A DNA stretch of 22,209 bases from Agrocybe praecox (Eukaryota > Basidiomycota > Agaricomycetes > Agaricales > Agrocybaceae): positions 1 to 22,209 of the forward strand of contig CAXHKQ010000010.1 in NCBI GenBank assembly GCA_964017145.1. The letters run 5' to 3'. Positions 1-10,228 of the stretch are shown piece after piece. A model generated the notes under the pieces. The model was not told where the DNA came from, searched no databases, and saw nothing but the letters and a program-made list of their open reading frames with translations. The stretch's first letter is position 1. Each line of letters opens with the position of its first letter. Made by a program: the position numbers and the translations under genes.

Positions 1-331
1 AATGGAGAAATTGTCGAACGAATAACGATGAAGGCCATTTTTCACCTATGTTTTGTTCCTCAATGATAAAGATTTTTGTACAATTCCATTATCTTTTATT
101 ATGTTGCTACAAGTCACTCCAGTAGAAAGTTACGGTCTCTAAACCAAACACGAAATTTGAAAATTATGTGAAGTGACTTATAGACAAAATCGGTTTTCTC
201 TGGGCGCGCTCAACCAGAGGTTGAGACTTTTCTTCAACGATGTTTTAATACGAAAGATCAAAACTGCATCATTACAGTTTGTGTGAGACTCTTACTGTCC
301 CTACAAAACGAATGAATGAGCTAGAGGGTAG
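1..331 (-). mobile_element. Partial foldback/TIR element (family also at 6901-7482), cut by window start
   Basis: Read on the minus strand from 331, this begins TA then CTACCCT, the same terminus as the element at 6901-7482. It then shares the blocks CTGTAATGATGCAGTTTTG (near 256-280) and GAAAAGTCTCAAC (near 220-235) with 6980-7050. The flanking TA at 332-333 fits a Tc1/mariner-type TA target site. A further internal match, CACTCCAGTAGAAAG near 117, resembles CACTCTAGTAGAAAG at 7175. The other end lies outside the window, so length and coding capacity are unknown. No transposase was recognised. The family assignment rests on internal similarity only. Confidence 0.6.
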
Positions 332-333
332 TA

Positions 334-792
334 TTTCACAGAGTACACACACGCAAACACGGCCTGTGTGCGGACGTGCGTCGCGCGTTGTTGTTGACGG
401 TGATTTTACCGTTCGGCGCGAGCGGTGCGGCGAGATGCACTGAGATTTTTATAACTTTGTTTTTGTTCGCCTAACGCAAGTACCATGCGGCATAGCATCG
501 CATGTGTTGAGCCGGAGCAAATTCCGCTCACCGGTCGCTTCGTTTGTTTGCCCACTGCAATAACATACATTCATGCACACACACATACACATACTCGCGC
601 ACTCACCTCACGGAGACCGGTTTATATTATTCTCGACCATATGCGAATCCGTGTATGCACAAATATTGGAATGAACAAAAAGTTTTCCATTCTTTTCCAT
701 TAGCTTCAATTCGATTTAAATCGATTGTATTATTCGCAAATCCCCGCTTGATATCGGATGATGCATTACATTATGAGTTCTCGTCAAAGTAG
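334..792. other. Non-coding stretch, no gene seen
   Basis: A GC/CpG-richer first half with CA-rich tracts (around 345-360 and 574-595) is followed by AT-rich sequence. The overlapping short reading frames near 485-792 are full of His-Thr and Cys-Val runs that come from CA/TG repeats, so they look like chance frames. Confidence 0.6.
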
Positions 793-800
793 GATATCAC

Positions 801-1342
801 CAAGGCCCGGAAGTTAAGGGAAAAACGTTTCCCTACGATTGAAATGAACTATACTTTTTATACCCTTTTTTTCCCCCTTTTCGCCCTTTTTTGGATGTTT
901 GGCCCTTTTTTCACCTATAATCCCTTTTTAGACCCATTTTTCGCCTTTTTCCCTTATTTCCACTATTTTTAGATTCTTTTTGGCCTTTTTTGGCCCTTCA
1001 AATCTCTGCAAGTTTTCATCTGAATGCATACTGGTAAATGTTAAATTTTTCGTGAAAAAAAAAATTATTTGAAAAAAATCGAAATATTTTTGTTAATTTT
1101 TCTGAAAATATACAAAACATGTATACGAATTAATATTATCCAAAACAATAATGTGCTTAGTGCGATAATTGCATGAAGAACGAATTTCGCTTCGTCTTTC
1201 GACCCATTTTTACGAAATATCATCGAGAAATCATGGTTTTTAGACCCTTTTTTCTTGTTTTTTAGACCCTTTTTCACTGTTTTTAGCCACTATTTCAGGG
1301 CCCTAAACGTACTTTTTTTAGGCCTTTAACTTCCGGGCCTTG
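801..1342. mobile_element. hAT-like MITE with 8-bp target site duplication
   Basis: The ends form an inverted repeat, CAAGGCCCGGAAGTTAAGG at the left and the reverse complement of CCTTTAACTTCCGGGCCTTG at the right. The element is flanked by the exact direct repeat GATATCAC at 793-800 and 1343-1350. An 8-bp duplication and termini of the form CAAGG fit the hAT superfamily (8-bp TSD; TIR starting C/T-A-A/G-N-G). At 542 bp with no plausible transposase frame it is non-autonomous. The interior is strongly pyrimidine-rich on the + strand, with repeats of the type TTTTTAGACCC and CCCTTTTTTGG near both ends. These resemble the subterminal repeats that hAT transposases bind, but that role is inferred. 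Confidence 0.85.
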
Positions 1343-1350
1343 GATATCAC

Positions 1351-4330
1351 ATATCACAGACCAGGAAATTCACGTTTTTCACACTTTTTCTTCAGAGAAG
1401 TAATCTTACGGTCCGGCATTTTTTATTCGAAATTCAAGGTTCCAATACAATGATAATGATACAATGATACTATTGTTGTTCATGCCGTTTTCCCCTAGAA
1501 ACCAATCGCGTAGCTCAAGCCTGACACTAGCGATTACATAATATCAGATTAATGACAAATTGTCTTGGCATTACAAAGTAGGCTCCTGGTGTAGTGGTGT
1601 AAGAATGCCCTGTCCGATTTTGTTAACACAGACTTTCAAGATAAAGGCATAATGAATTTGTTCACAAGAAAGTAGGCAAACATATTTATAGTTGACTCAA
1701 ATCAGATAATGATAACTATATCAAATTATGCATTGAAAGGATGGCAACAATAATGGAGAACTTTTTGATCAATCGAACATGTCCGTGGCCGCCCGTATGC
1801 CACAATGCAGGCGCACGGCGTACCGCACAAGTGAGCGCGCCGACACTCACTCGTTTTTATGTCTGTATTTATATTACACATGTGCACCACACCCATGTAC
1901 CCCACCCCCAACAACCACCACCACCACCTCCATCGTTCCAGCGAGCGTGTAAACGTGCAACAAAAGTGGAACATATGTACTGGCTATATAAAATAATATA
2001 TGAATTGATGCAGAGGGGTGCTGTGAACTTTACTGTGTAATATTGAATGGAACGTCCCGTGCGCATATATCGCATGAACTACTAATGTCAAGTCATATGC
2101 ATTGAATCGCACATGAATTGATGTCTGCAAATACAAAGATCATTGCAATTATTTGGCAAAGCCGGTCGGTCAGTCAGTTAATTTCGATTGATTTATGCTG
2201 GTGGCCATTTGTCAGGCATGTTGACCGATCGACAACAACCCAAGAGCGAGTTTGCACTCGATGCATATACATATGTATGTATGTGTGTAGTATTAGCGGT
2301 TAGTGGTAATATAGGAAGGTTACGTTCGTTTCAAACCGACTGTCATACGCAATAAACATAAGAATAAGTGTATATTGAATTCGGACTCACACTCGCCAGA
2401 GTACTGCTACAGTTGGCATTCGATTCTTGGTTTACCGACACGCACGTGAATCTTTTTGCTGTTGATTGCGTAACTGGGATAAAAAATCCAATACAGGGGT
2501 TTACGTTAACACCAAGGAAAGTTCAACAATTAAATTACATCGTGAATATAAATATTATTCAATGATCAATGATGTTCCCGAGAAATTCGCAGAAAACTAT
2601 GAATATTTCGATATAAAATATTCGAAGGAATCATAATACTAATGAGATTATTAGATAAAGGTTACTGATCATGAGTAATTAAAATTAGTTGAATCCATGC
2701 GCTAGGTCTCTTTAATGGCATGAGGAAAATCCTTTCCATTCCTGATGAAAACCCACCCGTCTTTCTATTGGAGAGAATTACCGCGCGCGCGGGCAAGGAG
2801 ATTTCGAATTCATTAGACGAGGATCAATTTTACGAGGTTAGTGTGTGTTGCGACACGATGATGCGCTCACATGCGAATGTGTTCGGTGTTCGTCTCTCTG
2901 AGTACTAGCATGCTCCGACACACAACGTATCACCTTACGCCCGGTTACAGCCGATGGGCGTCTATAATACACTCTGTGCACATTCACATGTGTGTGTGTG
3001 TAGCAGCCACGCACACACATCGATACGTACTCATAAATAAAGACAAGCAGTAAAGATGTTGGTCGTTGTGTGGCGGGCGGTTGCGACGGCGCTCCACTTG
3101 CACACAAACAAAGTACACACATTTGGCTATAAATGCTGCGTCGTGCACGCTAGCGCACGACTTGCACGCGCCCCATGCTGCGGGATCGGATCTCGTCGTG
3201 TGGCGGTGCTTTATGGGTGGTTAAAAGGTGAGCGCATGTCGGGCGAGCGCAGTGAGGTATGTGTGTACGAGAGCGATGTCTTGTGTGCGATGTCTTGTGC
3301 CAGCGAGGCATGACGATACGGCGAAATCATTTTTTCCACCCCAACCGTGCCGTGGCGGCAGCGAAGATGCTGTGAACACACGCAGCAACATACATACAAT
3401 ATTATCGGATGTAAGTTGTAAGCCACACGTTGTCTTTTATAGAAATTGTGTTTGTTTGACTTATCATCCGGCAGAAGCCAACCGTTACACTTGAAAGTAG
3501 TAGGAATATGTCAACTCGTCGGGCGACACAGATGTCTAGTAAATTCCGAGTATTTGAAAACACTGACGTTCCACAAATGACCCCCACTTCACATGATTTA
3601 TTTCCTACAATCTAGTTGAGAACACAACCATATGTGTTATGTGTGTCAGCGACATCGCAAACAATAACCAAAAAGTACTCTGCACGTCCTCTTCGATGCG
3701 ACCACGACCACACGTGTAATAGCATCGCATTAATCGGCCCAGACCGAATAGACAAACGCAGCAATTGAGCGATTAGACTCGGTGCTGCAAATATTACCCG
3801 CAGATTTACGTCGGCCCTACACACCCCCATTCGCACTCTAAAGCACACCATAAAAGTGCCGCGTATGTTTGGCGTGTAATGTGCGCGTATCGGCGTGTTG
3901 TTTGACTGGGATTATAAAATCCAACACCCTCGATTTGTACGACCGCACGGGGACGCACGGGGCCGCCAAATAGTCCGTCATGCGAGCGGCGGCGGAGTCG
4001 TCGTCCGCCGACGCCATAAACATATATCAGAGTAGAAATAATACCATTTCAATAAAGTAACCCCCCTCTCCAGAAAAGGAAAACCCGCTACACGGTTGAG
4101 CGTCGTGTCGTGTCGTACATCATTCGATGTGTTGCGAGTTTGGCGGCGACGGCGGCGGCACCTTTTGCTGCTGCTGTTCTCTCACTCGGCTGGGGAAGCG
4201 TGAGCGTGCGTCCGTAATGTGCGATATTATTATATATGATTATTTTTATGATTACAAATGCGACATCACTGCGCTGGCACACGCGAGCCGCATTACTTTC
4301 GTGTTGCGGTGCGGTGAAACATGGAACATG
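1351..4330. other. Long non-coding stretch, no gene supported
   Basis: 1351-1740 is AT-rich. At 1587-1608 there is a tRNA A-box-like string (TGGTGTAGTGG) without a matching B box, possibly a decayed SINE head. 1790-1960 is CA/CCA-rich. 2040-2720 is AT-rich with nothing recognisable. 2830-3420 and 3600-4330 are GC/CpG-richer with TG tracts (2990-3002) and several TATA-like strings (1984, 3128, 3916) that have no recognised gene downstream. The short frames on both strands look random and repeat-derived. Confidence 0.5.
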
Positions 4331-4332
4331 TA

Positions 4333-4846
4333 CTACATGGGCTAAGAAGTCCCGGGATAAACTATGAAGGAACAACGAGCATTTTTTTAATCCTTCACAT
4401 ATTTATATTTCAGCTCGATAGCCTCGAATCAGCGATCCTACAACATCTCGATCACCTAAAAAGCTATTCCCTTGCAAAATGCTCTTTTAACTTAATTTAG
4501 ACTATCTCATTCTTTCCCTGGAGCTACCATTTCCATTTATTAAATAAAAAATATTCGCTGAGGTGCAAATACGCAATCAACCATAGATAGACTAAATTTC
4601 ATAGCTCAATTCCTTGATTATGGTTTTTCCGTCGATTTGGTCGATGCCTCAATAAGACGGTATTCAAAGTCTTATCGATAGAATATGTCGAACCGCGAGT
4701 TACAATAAAGGCAATTACTCACAAACTAATGACAGTTCGGTTATACAATTTTATATAGCTGGCTATAAGAATCCTATAGTAGAAATGGTTTTTATCAAAA
4801 ATGTTGTTTTGTCATAGTTTGTTCTGTGACTAATCAGCCCATGTAG
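4333..4846 (-). mobile_element. Mariner-derived non-autonomous element, copy 1
   Basis: Inverted repeats of about 44 bp bound the element. The left end starts CTACATGGGCTAAGAAGTCC and the right end, read inward, starts CTACATGGGCTGATTAGTCA; about 36 of 46 positions match when the flanking TA is included. TA at 4331-4332 and 4847-4848 fits a Tc1/mariner target site. On the minus strand near 4387-4455 is a remnant of a mariner transposase C terminus (FEAIELKYKYVKD then stop), with two in-frame stops just upstream. The same remnant, with the same stops, occurs in the longer copy at 19709-20816. The rest of the transposase is deleted here. Confidence 0.85.
4387..4455 (-). pseudogene. Mariner transposase C-terminal remnant (copy 1)
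   Basis: The minus-strand frame reads VIEML, stop, DR, stop, then FEAIELKYKYVKD and the terminal stop. Mariner (DD34D) transposases end in a motif of the kind LxDRWxxCIxLxGxYVxD, so the second stop (TGA) sits where Trp (TGG) is expected. No catalytic residues remain. The identification rests on this short C-terminal pattern plus the mariner-type inverted repeats and TA flanks of the host element. Confidence 0.65.
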
Positions 4847-4848
4847 TA

Positions 4849-5213
4849 CGTTGCTTGCGGTCGAGACGAGCGCCGCAACTCGCTGCTGGAGTCTGGACAC
4901 CGCGAGAAACTCGACGCGCGCTCAAGATATAACCGATTCGCCACCAGAGACAAATATACACTCGTTTGGCGTTTGAAGTGAGAACTAAATAGAATGAATA
5001 TGCTGAGCGTGTGGACGTGCGAGCTAGAACGCGCACCGCTTCAGTCGGGCTCCCCGCCCGGCCGCCGGATAGGCTAATACTATATTTATCCGAATGCATG
5101 CTTTACGGCTGGGTCGGTTATGATTGCTATATGTTTATGTGCGATGCTCTTTCTGTGCGCGTGAGCAACAACCTGCGACGTCGTAGCATGCGTGTGTGTG
5201 AGATACTGCTCTG
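4849..5213. other. GC-richer non-coding stretch, no gene seen
   Basis: CpG-rich sequence lies between two transposable elements. Frames are open on both strands at 4830-5319 without recognisable protein features, and the plus-strand frame runs into the neighbouring MITE, which argues against a real gene. Confidence 0.5.
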
Positions 5214-5215
5214 TA

Positions 5216-5902
5216 TAGGGTGGTCATTCAACGACGTACTTTTTGAATCATCGTTTCTCGATTTCAATGTGGATTTTCTGTACTCGTGGACTAAGTTCTC
5301 ATGGATTATGTTGAGGTGACATTTTGTTCTTCGAATAGAAATTATTGATTAGCACTACATTTTCTAAAAATACATTTAAAGATACTGTCACCAGGTGGCG
5401 CCGGGCTGCCCAGCCGATATTTTATTTCAATGTGTTTTAACATAGGCCCGAATTGATTTTCCTATACGAACATTACTTCTATCGACAAATCACGCTATTC
5501 TACAGACAATACATAATCATTATATTTTTCGGACAACTTTCATGCTGATGAATCGCGTTTCCAAAATTCAGTCTATATGAGAACATAAATTGTACATCTT
5601 CGATGCATCGATCAAATGACTTCTGAATTATCAAACCAAGATAAACCAAAAAGAGATCGTTTTATAAACTATCCAATAAACATTTGTATTTAAGGATTTA
5701 TTAAATATCTTATCAAAATTTGTAGATAGGGTTAGGTTTGGTTTCAATAGGCTAACCGAAAAAAATAAAATTGAATATGATATTGGAATTAAGTGAATCG
5801 GAAGTTGATTCTACGTGATAAATTAATAAACTATTGTGAAATATGGATTTTCACTCGATTTGTTGTCGCATTTTAAAAGTTAGTCTTGAAATGACCACCC
5901 TG
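5216..5902. mobile_element. TA-flanked MITE, 687 bp
   Basis: The left end reads TAGGGTGGTCATT and the right end, read inward, reads CAGGGTGGTCATTTCAA. Similarity continues more weakly for about 35 bp (a shared ACTTTT follows). TA flanks both sides (5214-5215 and 5903-5904). The interior is AT-rich and sharply different from the CpG/TG-rich flanks. No transposase frame is visible. TA target and terminal CAGGGTG suggest a Tc1/mariner-superfamily MITE; the exact family is not recognised. Confidence 0.75.
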
Positions 5903-6363
5903 TACATATGCACGGCACACACACACATACAGTTTATGTTTATACCATTTATAAAAGTGCAATAATTTACGAGCGTATTCATATAAAACGTGCGCGCATA
6001 CGAAGTCACGTGTGGCGGCCGTCCTCTCTCGGAAGCCATAAAAAGGGGTTGTGAAAATGAATGTGTGTATATTTCTTGTGTTATTCATTTGAGGATTTCA
6101 CTTTGCATATGAGTATACTCGTGGTAGTGTGCAAGTGTGTGGACATGTGGAATATTGTGGCATTTCACTTGGTACATTTGGAGGAAGTTACATTTTGTGT
6201 GGATAGATGGTTATGTGGTGGAATGTGCGACATTTTTGCCTCTCTAAGTCTGTTAGTTTAAGTGGCGAAACTCTCTCACAAGTCGACGCAAGGTACAAAG
6301 TGAATAGAGGCGCCGTCGTGCTCGCACATAAGCCGTCTGATGGAAGTTTCCATCGCCGGATGC

Positions 6364-6379
6364 ACCGTTAATTAACGGT
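6364..6379. repeat. 16-bp perfect palindrome
   Basis: ACCGTTAATTAACGGT equals its own reverse complement. It could be a dimeric protein-binding site; no neighbouring gene start supports a function. Confidence 0.6.
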
Positions 6380-6772
6380 TATTTGCAAATGGTTATCTTC
6401 ACTTGCAGGGCTTTGTTGTGCGGGCATGCACGTTTTTTTCCCTTATCGATGTGTTATGTTCGACATGGTGATTCCGCGCAGCGATGTGCATTCTTTATAC
6501 CTTCTATTAATATTACCATAAGTGGTACTTTAGCCCTCTCGTACCATGGCATTATACTAGACTCATGCTCCTCTATGCACTCCGCGGATGACATTAATTC
6601 ACACCGCGTAGCGGAAGTCGTGACTTTTTCACGCTCGTGCGCGCACCGCAGCATCGATGTCGCATCGCGACGCGGAATTTCGGTGTCATCCCCACCCCTC
6701 CATTTTTTCGCCGGTCCTCAACAGAAAGTTTGCGAAAAATCACATTATGCAGCTACACACAAGCGCACACAA

Positions 6773-6794
6773 TGTGTGTGTGTGTGTGTGTGTG
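6773..6794. repeat. (TG)11 microsatellite
   Basis: Eleven uninterrupted TG units; it generates Cys-Val runs in overlapping frames. Confidence 0.95.
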
Positions 6795-6900
6795 CCCATT
6801 ATACGGTGTCGGTGCGTGCCGGCGTCGACGGCAACGAGAGGGTTTGTTTGCGTATACAACATGTGTGCAGCCATCTTACACACCATAGTGAGTAGTATTA

Positions 6901-7482
6901 CTACCCTACGTCATAATAGTGCTACACATAGAAATCTGCAATTATCGTGTTCGCCAGAGACAGAGACACTAACTACCCACATTGTAATAATGCAGTTTTG
7001 TTCCATGAACATCAATCAATAGTATATAGTATGTAGAGAAAAGTCTCAACTGTGGCCAAGCACACCCGAAGAAATACCTCCCTGTTCAAATATGGAAATA
7101 TTTATGATAGGGATTTGTGCGCTTTTTCATTCCCATTCATGTGAGTTTACGGAGTACGGAAATTGTTCTAGTTCACTCTAGTAGAAAGATCTAAGATATT
7201 TTGTATGGGAAGCAATTCTTTATTTCACTCTCCAAGCATGAAATCGGTATTCCGTATTTGGTTAGGAGATCATAACTTGTATACTTGGAGTGAACTAGAA
7301 CCATTTCCATAAACTCAAATGGATGGGAATGAAATGGCGCTCTCCATTTATTTTAAAATCATGCTTTTACAGCGCTTGAATGAAGTGCATTAGATATAAC
7401 TTCATCATTACAATTTGTGTGAGTGTTCCTGTATCAAATGATGATTTTTTTGTGTATTTACTATTATGACGTAAGGTATTAG
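6901..7482. mobile_element. Foldback-type TIR element, 582 bp
   Basis: The left end starts CTACCCTACGTCATAATAGT. The right end, read inward, starts CTAATACCTTACGTCATAAT. TA flanks at 6899-6900 and 7483-7484. Inverted similarity resumes inward: TTGTAATAATGCAG (6982-6995) against the complement of CATCATTACAATTTGTGTG (7403-7421), and strong arms at 7111-7181 against 7284-7345 that share CATTCCCAT, GAGTTTA and TTCTAGTTCACTC. Most of the element could therefore fold on itself. No coding capacity was recognised. A truncated relative occupies 1-331. Confidence 0.75.
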
Positions 7483-7882
7483 TATTATATTGGTATACTT
7501 GTTGTATATTACCATTGCAGTGCGTAAAATTTTTCCGCACTACACTTCCGCCTGCGCGCGTGCGTGCTCGCGCTAATAACGTGACTGTTATAAAATGCTT
7601 TCCGATTTTTATTATTATTATGTGCAAATGTGTTCGTATGCGCGCGCGAGTGTGTGTACACATTACGCGGGACACATTATCAAGTGTGGCACGCGCCTCA
7701 CGCGGCGACACGTCGTCGGATGTATTATAATTTGAAAGTAACACACTCGCGTATGCGTTGCGCGCAGCCTCTTGTTGAAGCATACCTATGTGGAATACCT
7801 AAATATTGGGGCGAGTGTGTGTGTGTGTGGAGTTTATCGTGCGGCGTGCCGGCTTGAAGTGGTTGTGTCGTCCTTGTCGCCA

Positions 7883-7899
7883 TCGTCGTCGTCGTCGTC
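7883..7899. repeat. (TCG)n tract
   Basis: Five and two-thirds TCG units, followed after an interruption by another TCGTC near 7903. Confidence 0.85.
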
Positions 7900-8012
7900 A
7901 TTGTCGTCATGTGTGCATGTTAATGGCAACGCTCGGGCGCCTGCTTCGAGAGGGGTTGGAGAATAGGGTTAAGTGAATTCGCGAGACGTTGTTTTGGCTG
8001 TGCGGTGATGGT

Positions 8013-8036
8013 GATGATGATGATGATGATGATGAT
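8013..8036. repeat. (GAT)8 trinucleotide repeat
   Basis: Eight uninterrupted GAT units, flanked by imperfect GGTGAT repeats on both sides (8004-8048). Confidence 0.9.
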
Positions 8037-8435
8037 GGCGGTGATGGTTGATAGAAAAGTGACATCGTGGCATGTCGCATGGCTCGAAGCGAGAGTACGC
8101 GAGCGTGCATTATAACGATGCGATTTTTATGTCGTTGTACTTAGGAAATTTGCATAAGACTGGCTGGCACGGATAACTTCTACTCTCTGCTTGAATCAAC
8201 AATGTGTGATTCGATTTTACGTACGTACCTCGGCGATTCGGAGAGATTTAGTCAAATTCCCAAAACATGCGAAATAATGTACTGGATTTGTTCACTAACA
8301 TGGGCGAGTTCTGTAATTGCGCTTCCAGCCGTTCTGCTGACCACTTTAGAATAATATTTAAATACAGGCGCTTATCTGGTATTTCGTTATTGTGTCGATG
8401 CCTTCGTATGCATGCTACCGTGTACTACAAATACT

Positions 8436-8457
8436 ATATCGAAATCGATTTCGATAT
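8436..8457. repeat. 22-bp perfect palindrome
   Basis: The half site ATATCGAAATC is followed directly by its reverse complement GATTTCGATAT. It overlaps the next inverted repeat (8456-8493) by two bases. Confidence 0.85.
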
Positions 8458-8493
8458 CGGTTAGTGTATTTCGCACGAAATACACTAACCGAT
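8456..8493. repeat. Perfect 18-bp inverted repeat with 2-nt spacer
   Basis: The left arm ATCGGTTAGTGTATTTCG (8456-8473), spacer CA, and right arm CGAAATACACTAACCGAT (8476-8493) are exact reverse complements. The spacer is too short for a normal pre-miRNA loop, so a cruciform-forming palindrome or the centre of a foldback insertion is more likely than an RNA gene. Confidence 0.85.
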
Positions 8494-8868
8494 TTGTGCG
8501 GAATATCTACCTGTGCCAATCTCTCCTCTCGCTCTCGTTCACGCTTAGTTTGCTGTGGCCGAGCAGCCACATGTATTGTCATTTATTTGTTATCCTAATA
8601 TGAATCTCTATATCATTATATCCATATTATGTGGATGCACACCGTTGGCTATACGTATGCGTATGAGTGTGTAAGCGGGGCATTGGGCATTGTGCGGCCA
8701 AACCAATGTTCACACATCCTACATCCTCCGCCACATGCGTGCGGTGACAGTGTGCGTGTGTGTGTGCGAGTTCGGTCGAGTTATCGCGCGTCCATTTGGC
8801 AACCGACTGTCCACACATCGCAGACACACACCGCATCGTACACAAATAAACATACACTTACTTTTGCT

Positions 8869-8883
8869 CACACACACACACAC
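8869..8883. repeat. (CA)n microsatellite
   Basis: Seven and a half CA units within a wider CA-rich stretch (8820-8900). Confidence 0.9.
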
Positions 8884-9035
8884 TCACGCAAACTCCCTCG
8901 TCAGTCGCACATGTTATTATTCGAAAATTGAAATGGTTATTTTGCTATTTCCTTTCGAAATCAGATTACACGCACTTGGCCGCGCGAGCATTGGTGACCG
9001 ACCGCTCTCTCACGCTTGCTACATACAGACGATCT

Positions 9036-9689
9036 CACATGGATGTTACCAAGAAAATTGAGGTTTGAGACTTGATATCTGGAGACCGACAAAGAACGCT
9101 GAAATTGTGGTTATATTTAAGGCCCAATATTGAAATTTGCTACAGTTCAACTGAAAAATTTGAACTAAAATTATGTCTTGTCTAAAATCATGTTAGGTTG
9201 ATTTTCCATTATTTCGAATAATTCAGGTACATGGACCCTGTCTCTGAAACTTGAATATGACTAATCGTGTAGCTCCCCGAAGCTCCTCGACTTGTTGAAA
9301 CCAATTTAAGTAGGTTTTGTTGAACCGTTTGTGTTTTATTGAACGCCAAAGACAAGCATGTAGTAGTCATAAAAAATAGCTGAATAAATAACTTCGATTT
9401 ATTTTATGAGGGCACAATATGGCATCAAACATTGTTCTAATTTATCAGATGTTTAGCCTTAAAACATATATTTGCCGCTTGGTAACATCCTATTGAACTA
9501 TGGACGCGCTATTTTATGGTCACTTTCAGAAGAAGGCCTGCCGTTCCTTCCGTGGGCAACTGACAATGATCAGATTCCGCATATAGACCAGAATATGATT
9601 GCTTTACTATTCATAAAAAGATTCAGTTCATTTATGCTGATCGGTCTCCAGATATCAAATACAAAAAATTCTTGGTAACATTCATGTGC
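9036..9689. mobile_element. TIR element with two-block inverted repeat, 654 bp
   Basis: An exact 18-bp inverted pair, TTGATATCTGGAGACCGA at 9072-9089 and its complement at 9641-9658, is preceded on both sides by a second inverted block. That block is CACATGGATGTTACCAAGAA at 9036-9055 and, at the right, the reverse complement of CACATGAATGTTACCAAGAA (9670-9689). The terminal inverted repeat is therefore about 50 bp with a variable middle. I could not find a convincing target duplication. The interior is AT-rich without a credible transposase. It is probably a non-autonomous DNA transposon of unassigned superfamily. Confidence 0.75.
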
Positions 9690-10125
9690 GAGCAACTGTA
9701 CATACTATACTTTACGTGTGATATGCGCACACAAATGGCCTGCTGGGCTTCCGTATACTCCGACTACTACTCTCGTGAATGTATTATGCTTACATACACG
9801 ACGGCCGAAGCATTTCATTCATTCCAACTTGCGTAATTTACTGCGACAAACTCGCTGCACAGGCCAAAAACACCATCAAAACATACACCAAAACAGAGCT
9901 CACATCGCGTCGTGTACAATAGTCTAATTCGGTTATGTGACCGCACAAACTCCTCTACCCTCATCGCCAACAACGACGGAGCTAATCCACCTTGTTTGAC
10001 CAACTTGGCGCGGCCTCGCCTCGCCGCCGCCGAAACTAGTCCAACCGTGCTGGTCATGGCCGACCAAAGTGCACTCCCCCAAAAACCAGTCTGCATATTC
10101 GCCCCACTCACACGCCTCAGTTCAA
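9690..10125. other. Downstream flank of the tubulin gene, no gene called
   Basis: AT-rich then GC-richer sequence. A 110-codon minus-strand frame with ATG start (9815-10147) begins inside the tubulin poly(A) signal region and continues through 10060-9960 with a fairly protein-like composition, but no domain is recognised. A plus-strand frame overlaps it. I treat both as unproven. Confidence 0.4.
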
Positions 10126-10146
10126 CGTTGAAAACAATCTGCATCA

Positions 10147-10152
10147 TTTATT
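10147..10152 (-). terminator. Poly(A) signal AATAAA of alpha-tubulin
   Basis: On the minus strand AATAAA lies 76 nt past the tubulin stop codon and is followed by a T/G-richer stretch (GATTGTTTTC). This gives a short 3' UTR with cleavage expected around 10120-10135. Confidence 0.75.
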
Positions 10153-10228
10153 CGTACACATATATAAACAAACCTCCACCACACAACCGACACACAACCG
10201 ACCGTCCTCCACCTCCAGACATGCAGCT

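Larger units (their letters stand above)
5905..6898. other. Non-coding stretch with microsatellite and palindrome
   Basis: Contains CA/TG-rich sequence (5915-5930), a 16-bp perfect palindrome at 6364-6379 (ACCGTTAATTAACGGT) just after a 7-bp hairpin GATGGAA/TTCCATC (6340-6355), and a (TG)11 tract. The 170-codon plus frame 6383-6895 starts at ATG but encodes repeat-derived CVCVCVC and has no recognisable domain. I do not call it. Confidence 0.5.
7485..9035. other. Non-coding stretch rich in simple repeats
   Basis: Holds GC/CpG-rich sequence with TCG, GAT and CA/TG tracts, and a pair of adjoining palindromes (8436-8493). Many overlapping frames of 60-140 codons on both strands owe their length to these tracts (Ser runs, Met-Thr runs, His-Thr runs). 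No gene was recognised. Confidence 0.5.

Noticed and set aside
1587..1608. tRNA or SINE at an A-box-like string
   Set aside because: No B box at the expected distance and no similarity of the following sequence to the SINE copies here.
3127..3133. TATA boxes (also at 1984, 3916 and 21111)
   Set aside because: TATA-like strings are expected by chance in this composition and no gene start follows any of them.
6383..6895. 170-codon plus frame
   Set aside because: Its length depends on the (TG)11 tract, and no family is recognised.
8456..8493. microRNA precursor
   Set aside because: Perfect arms of only 18 bp with a 2-nt spacer cannot form a normal pre-miRNA terminal loop or the usual 22-nt duplex.
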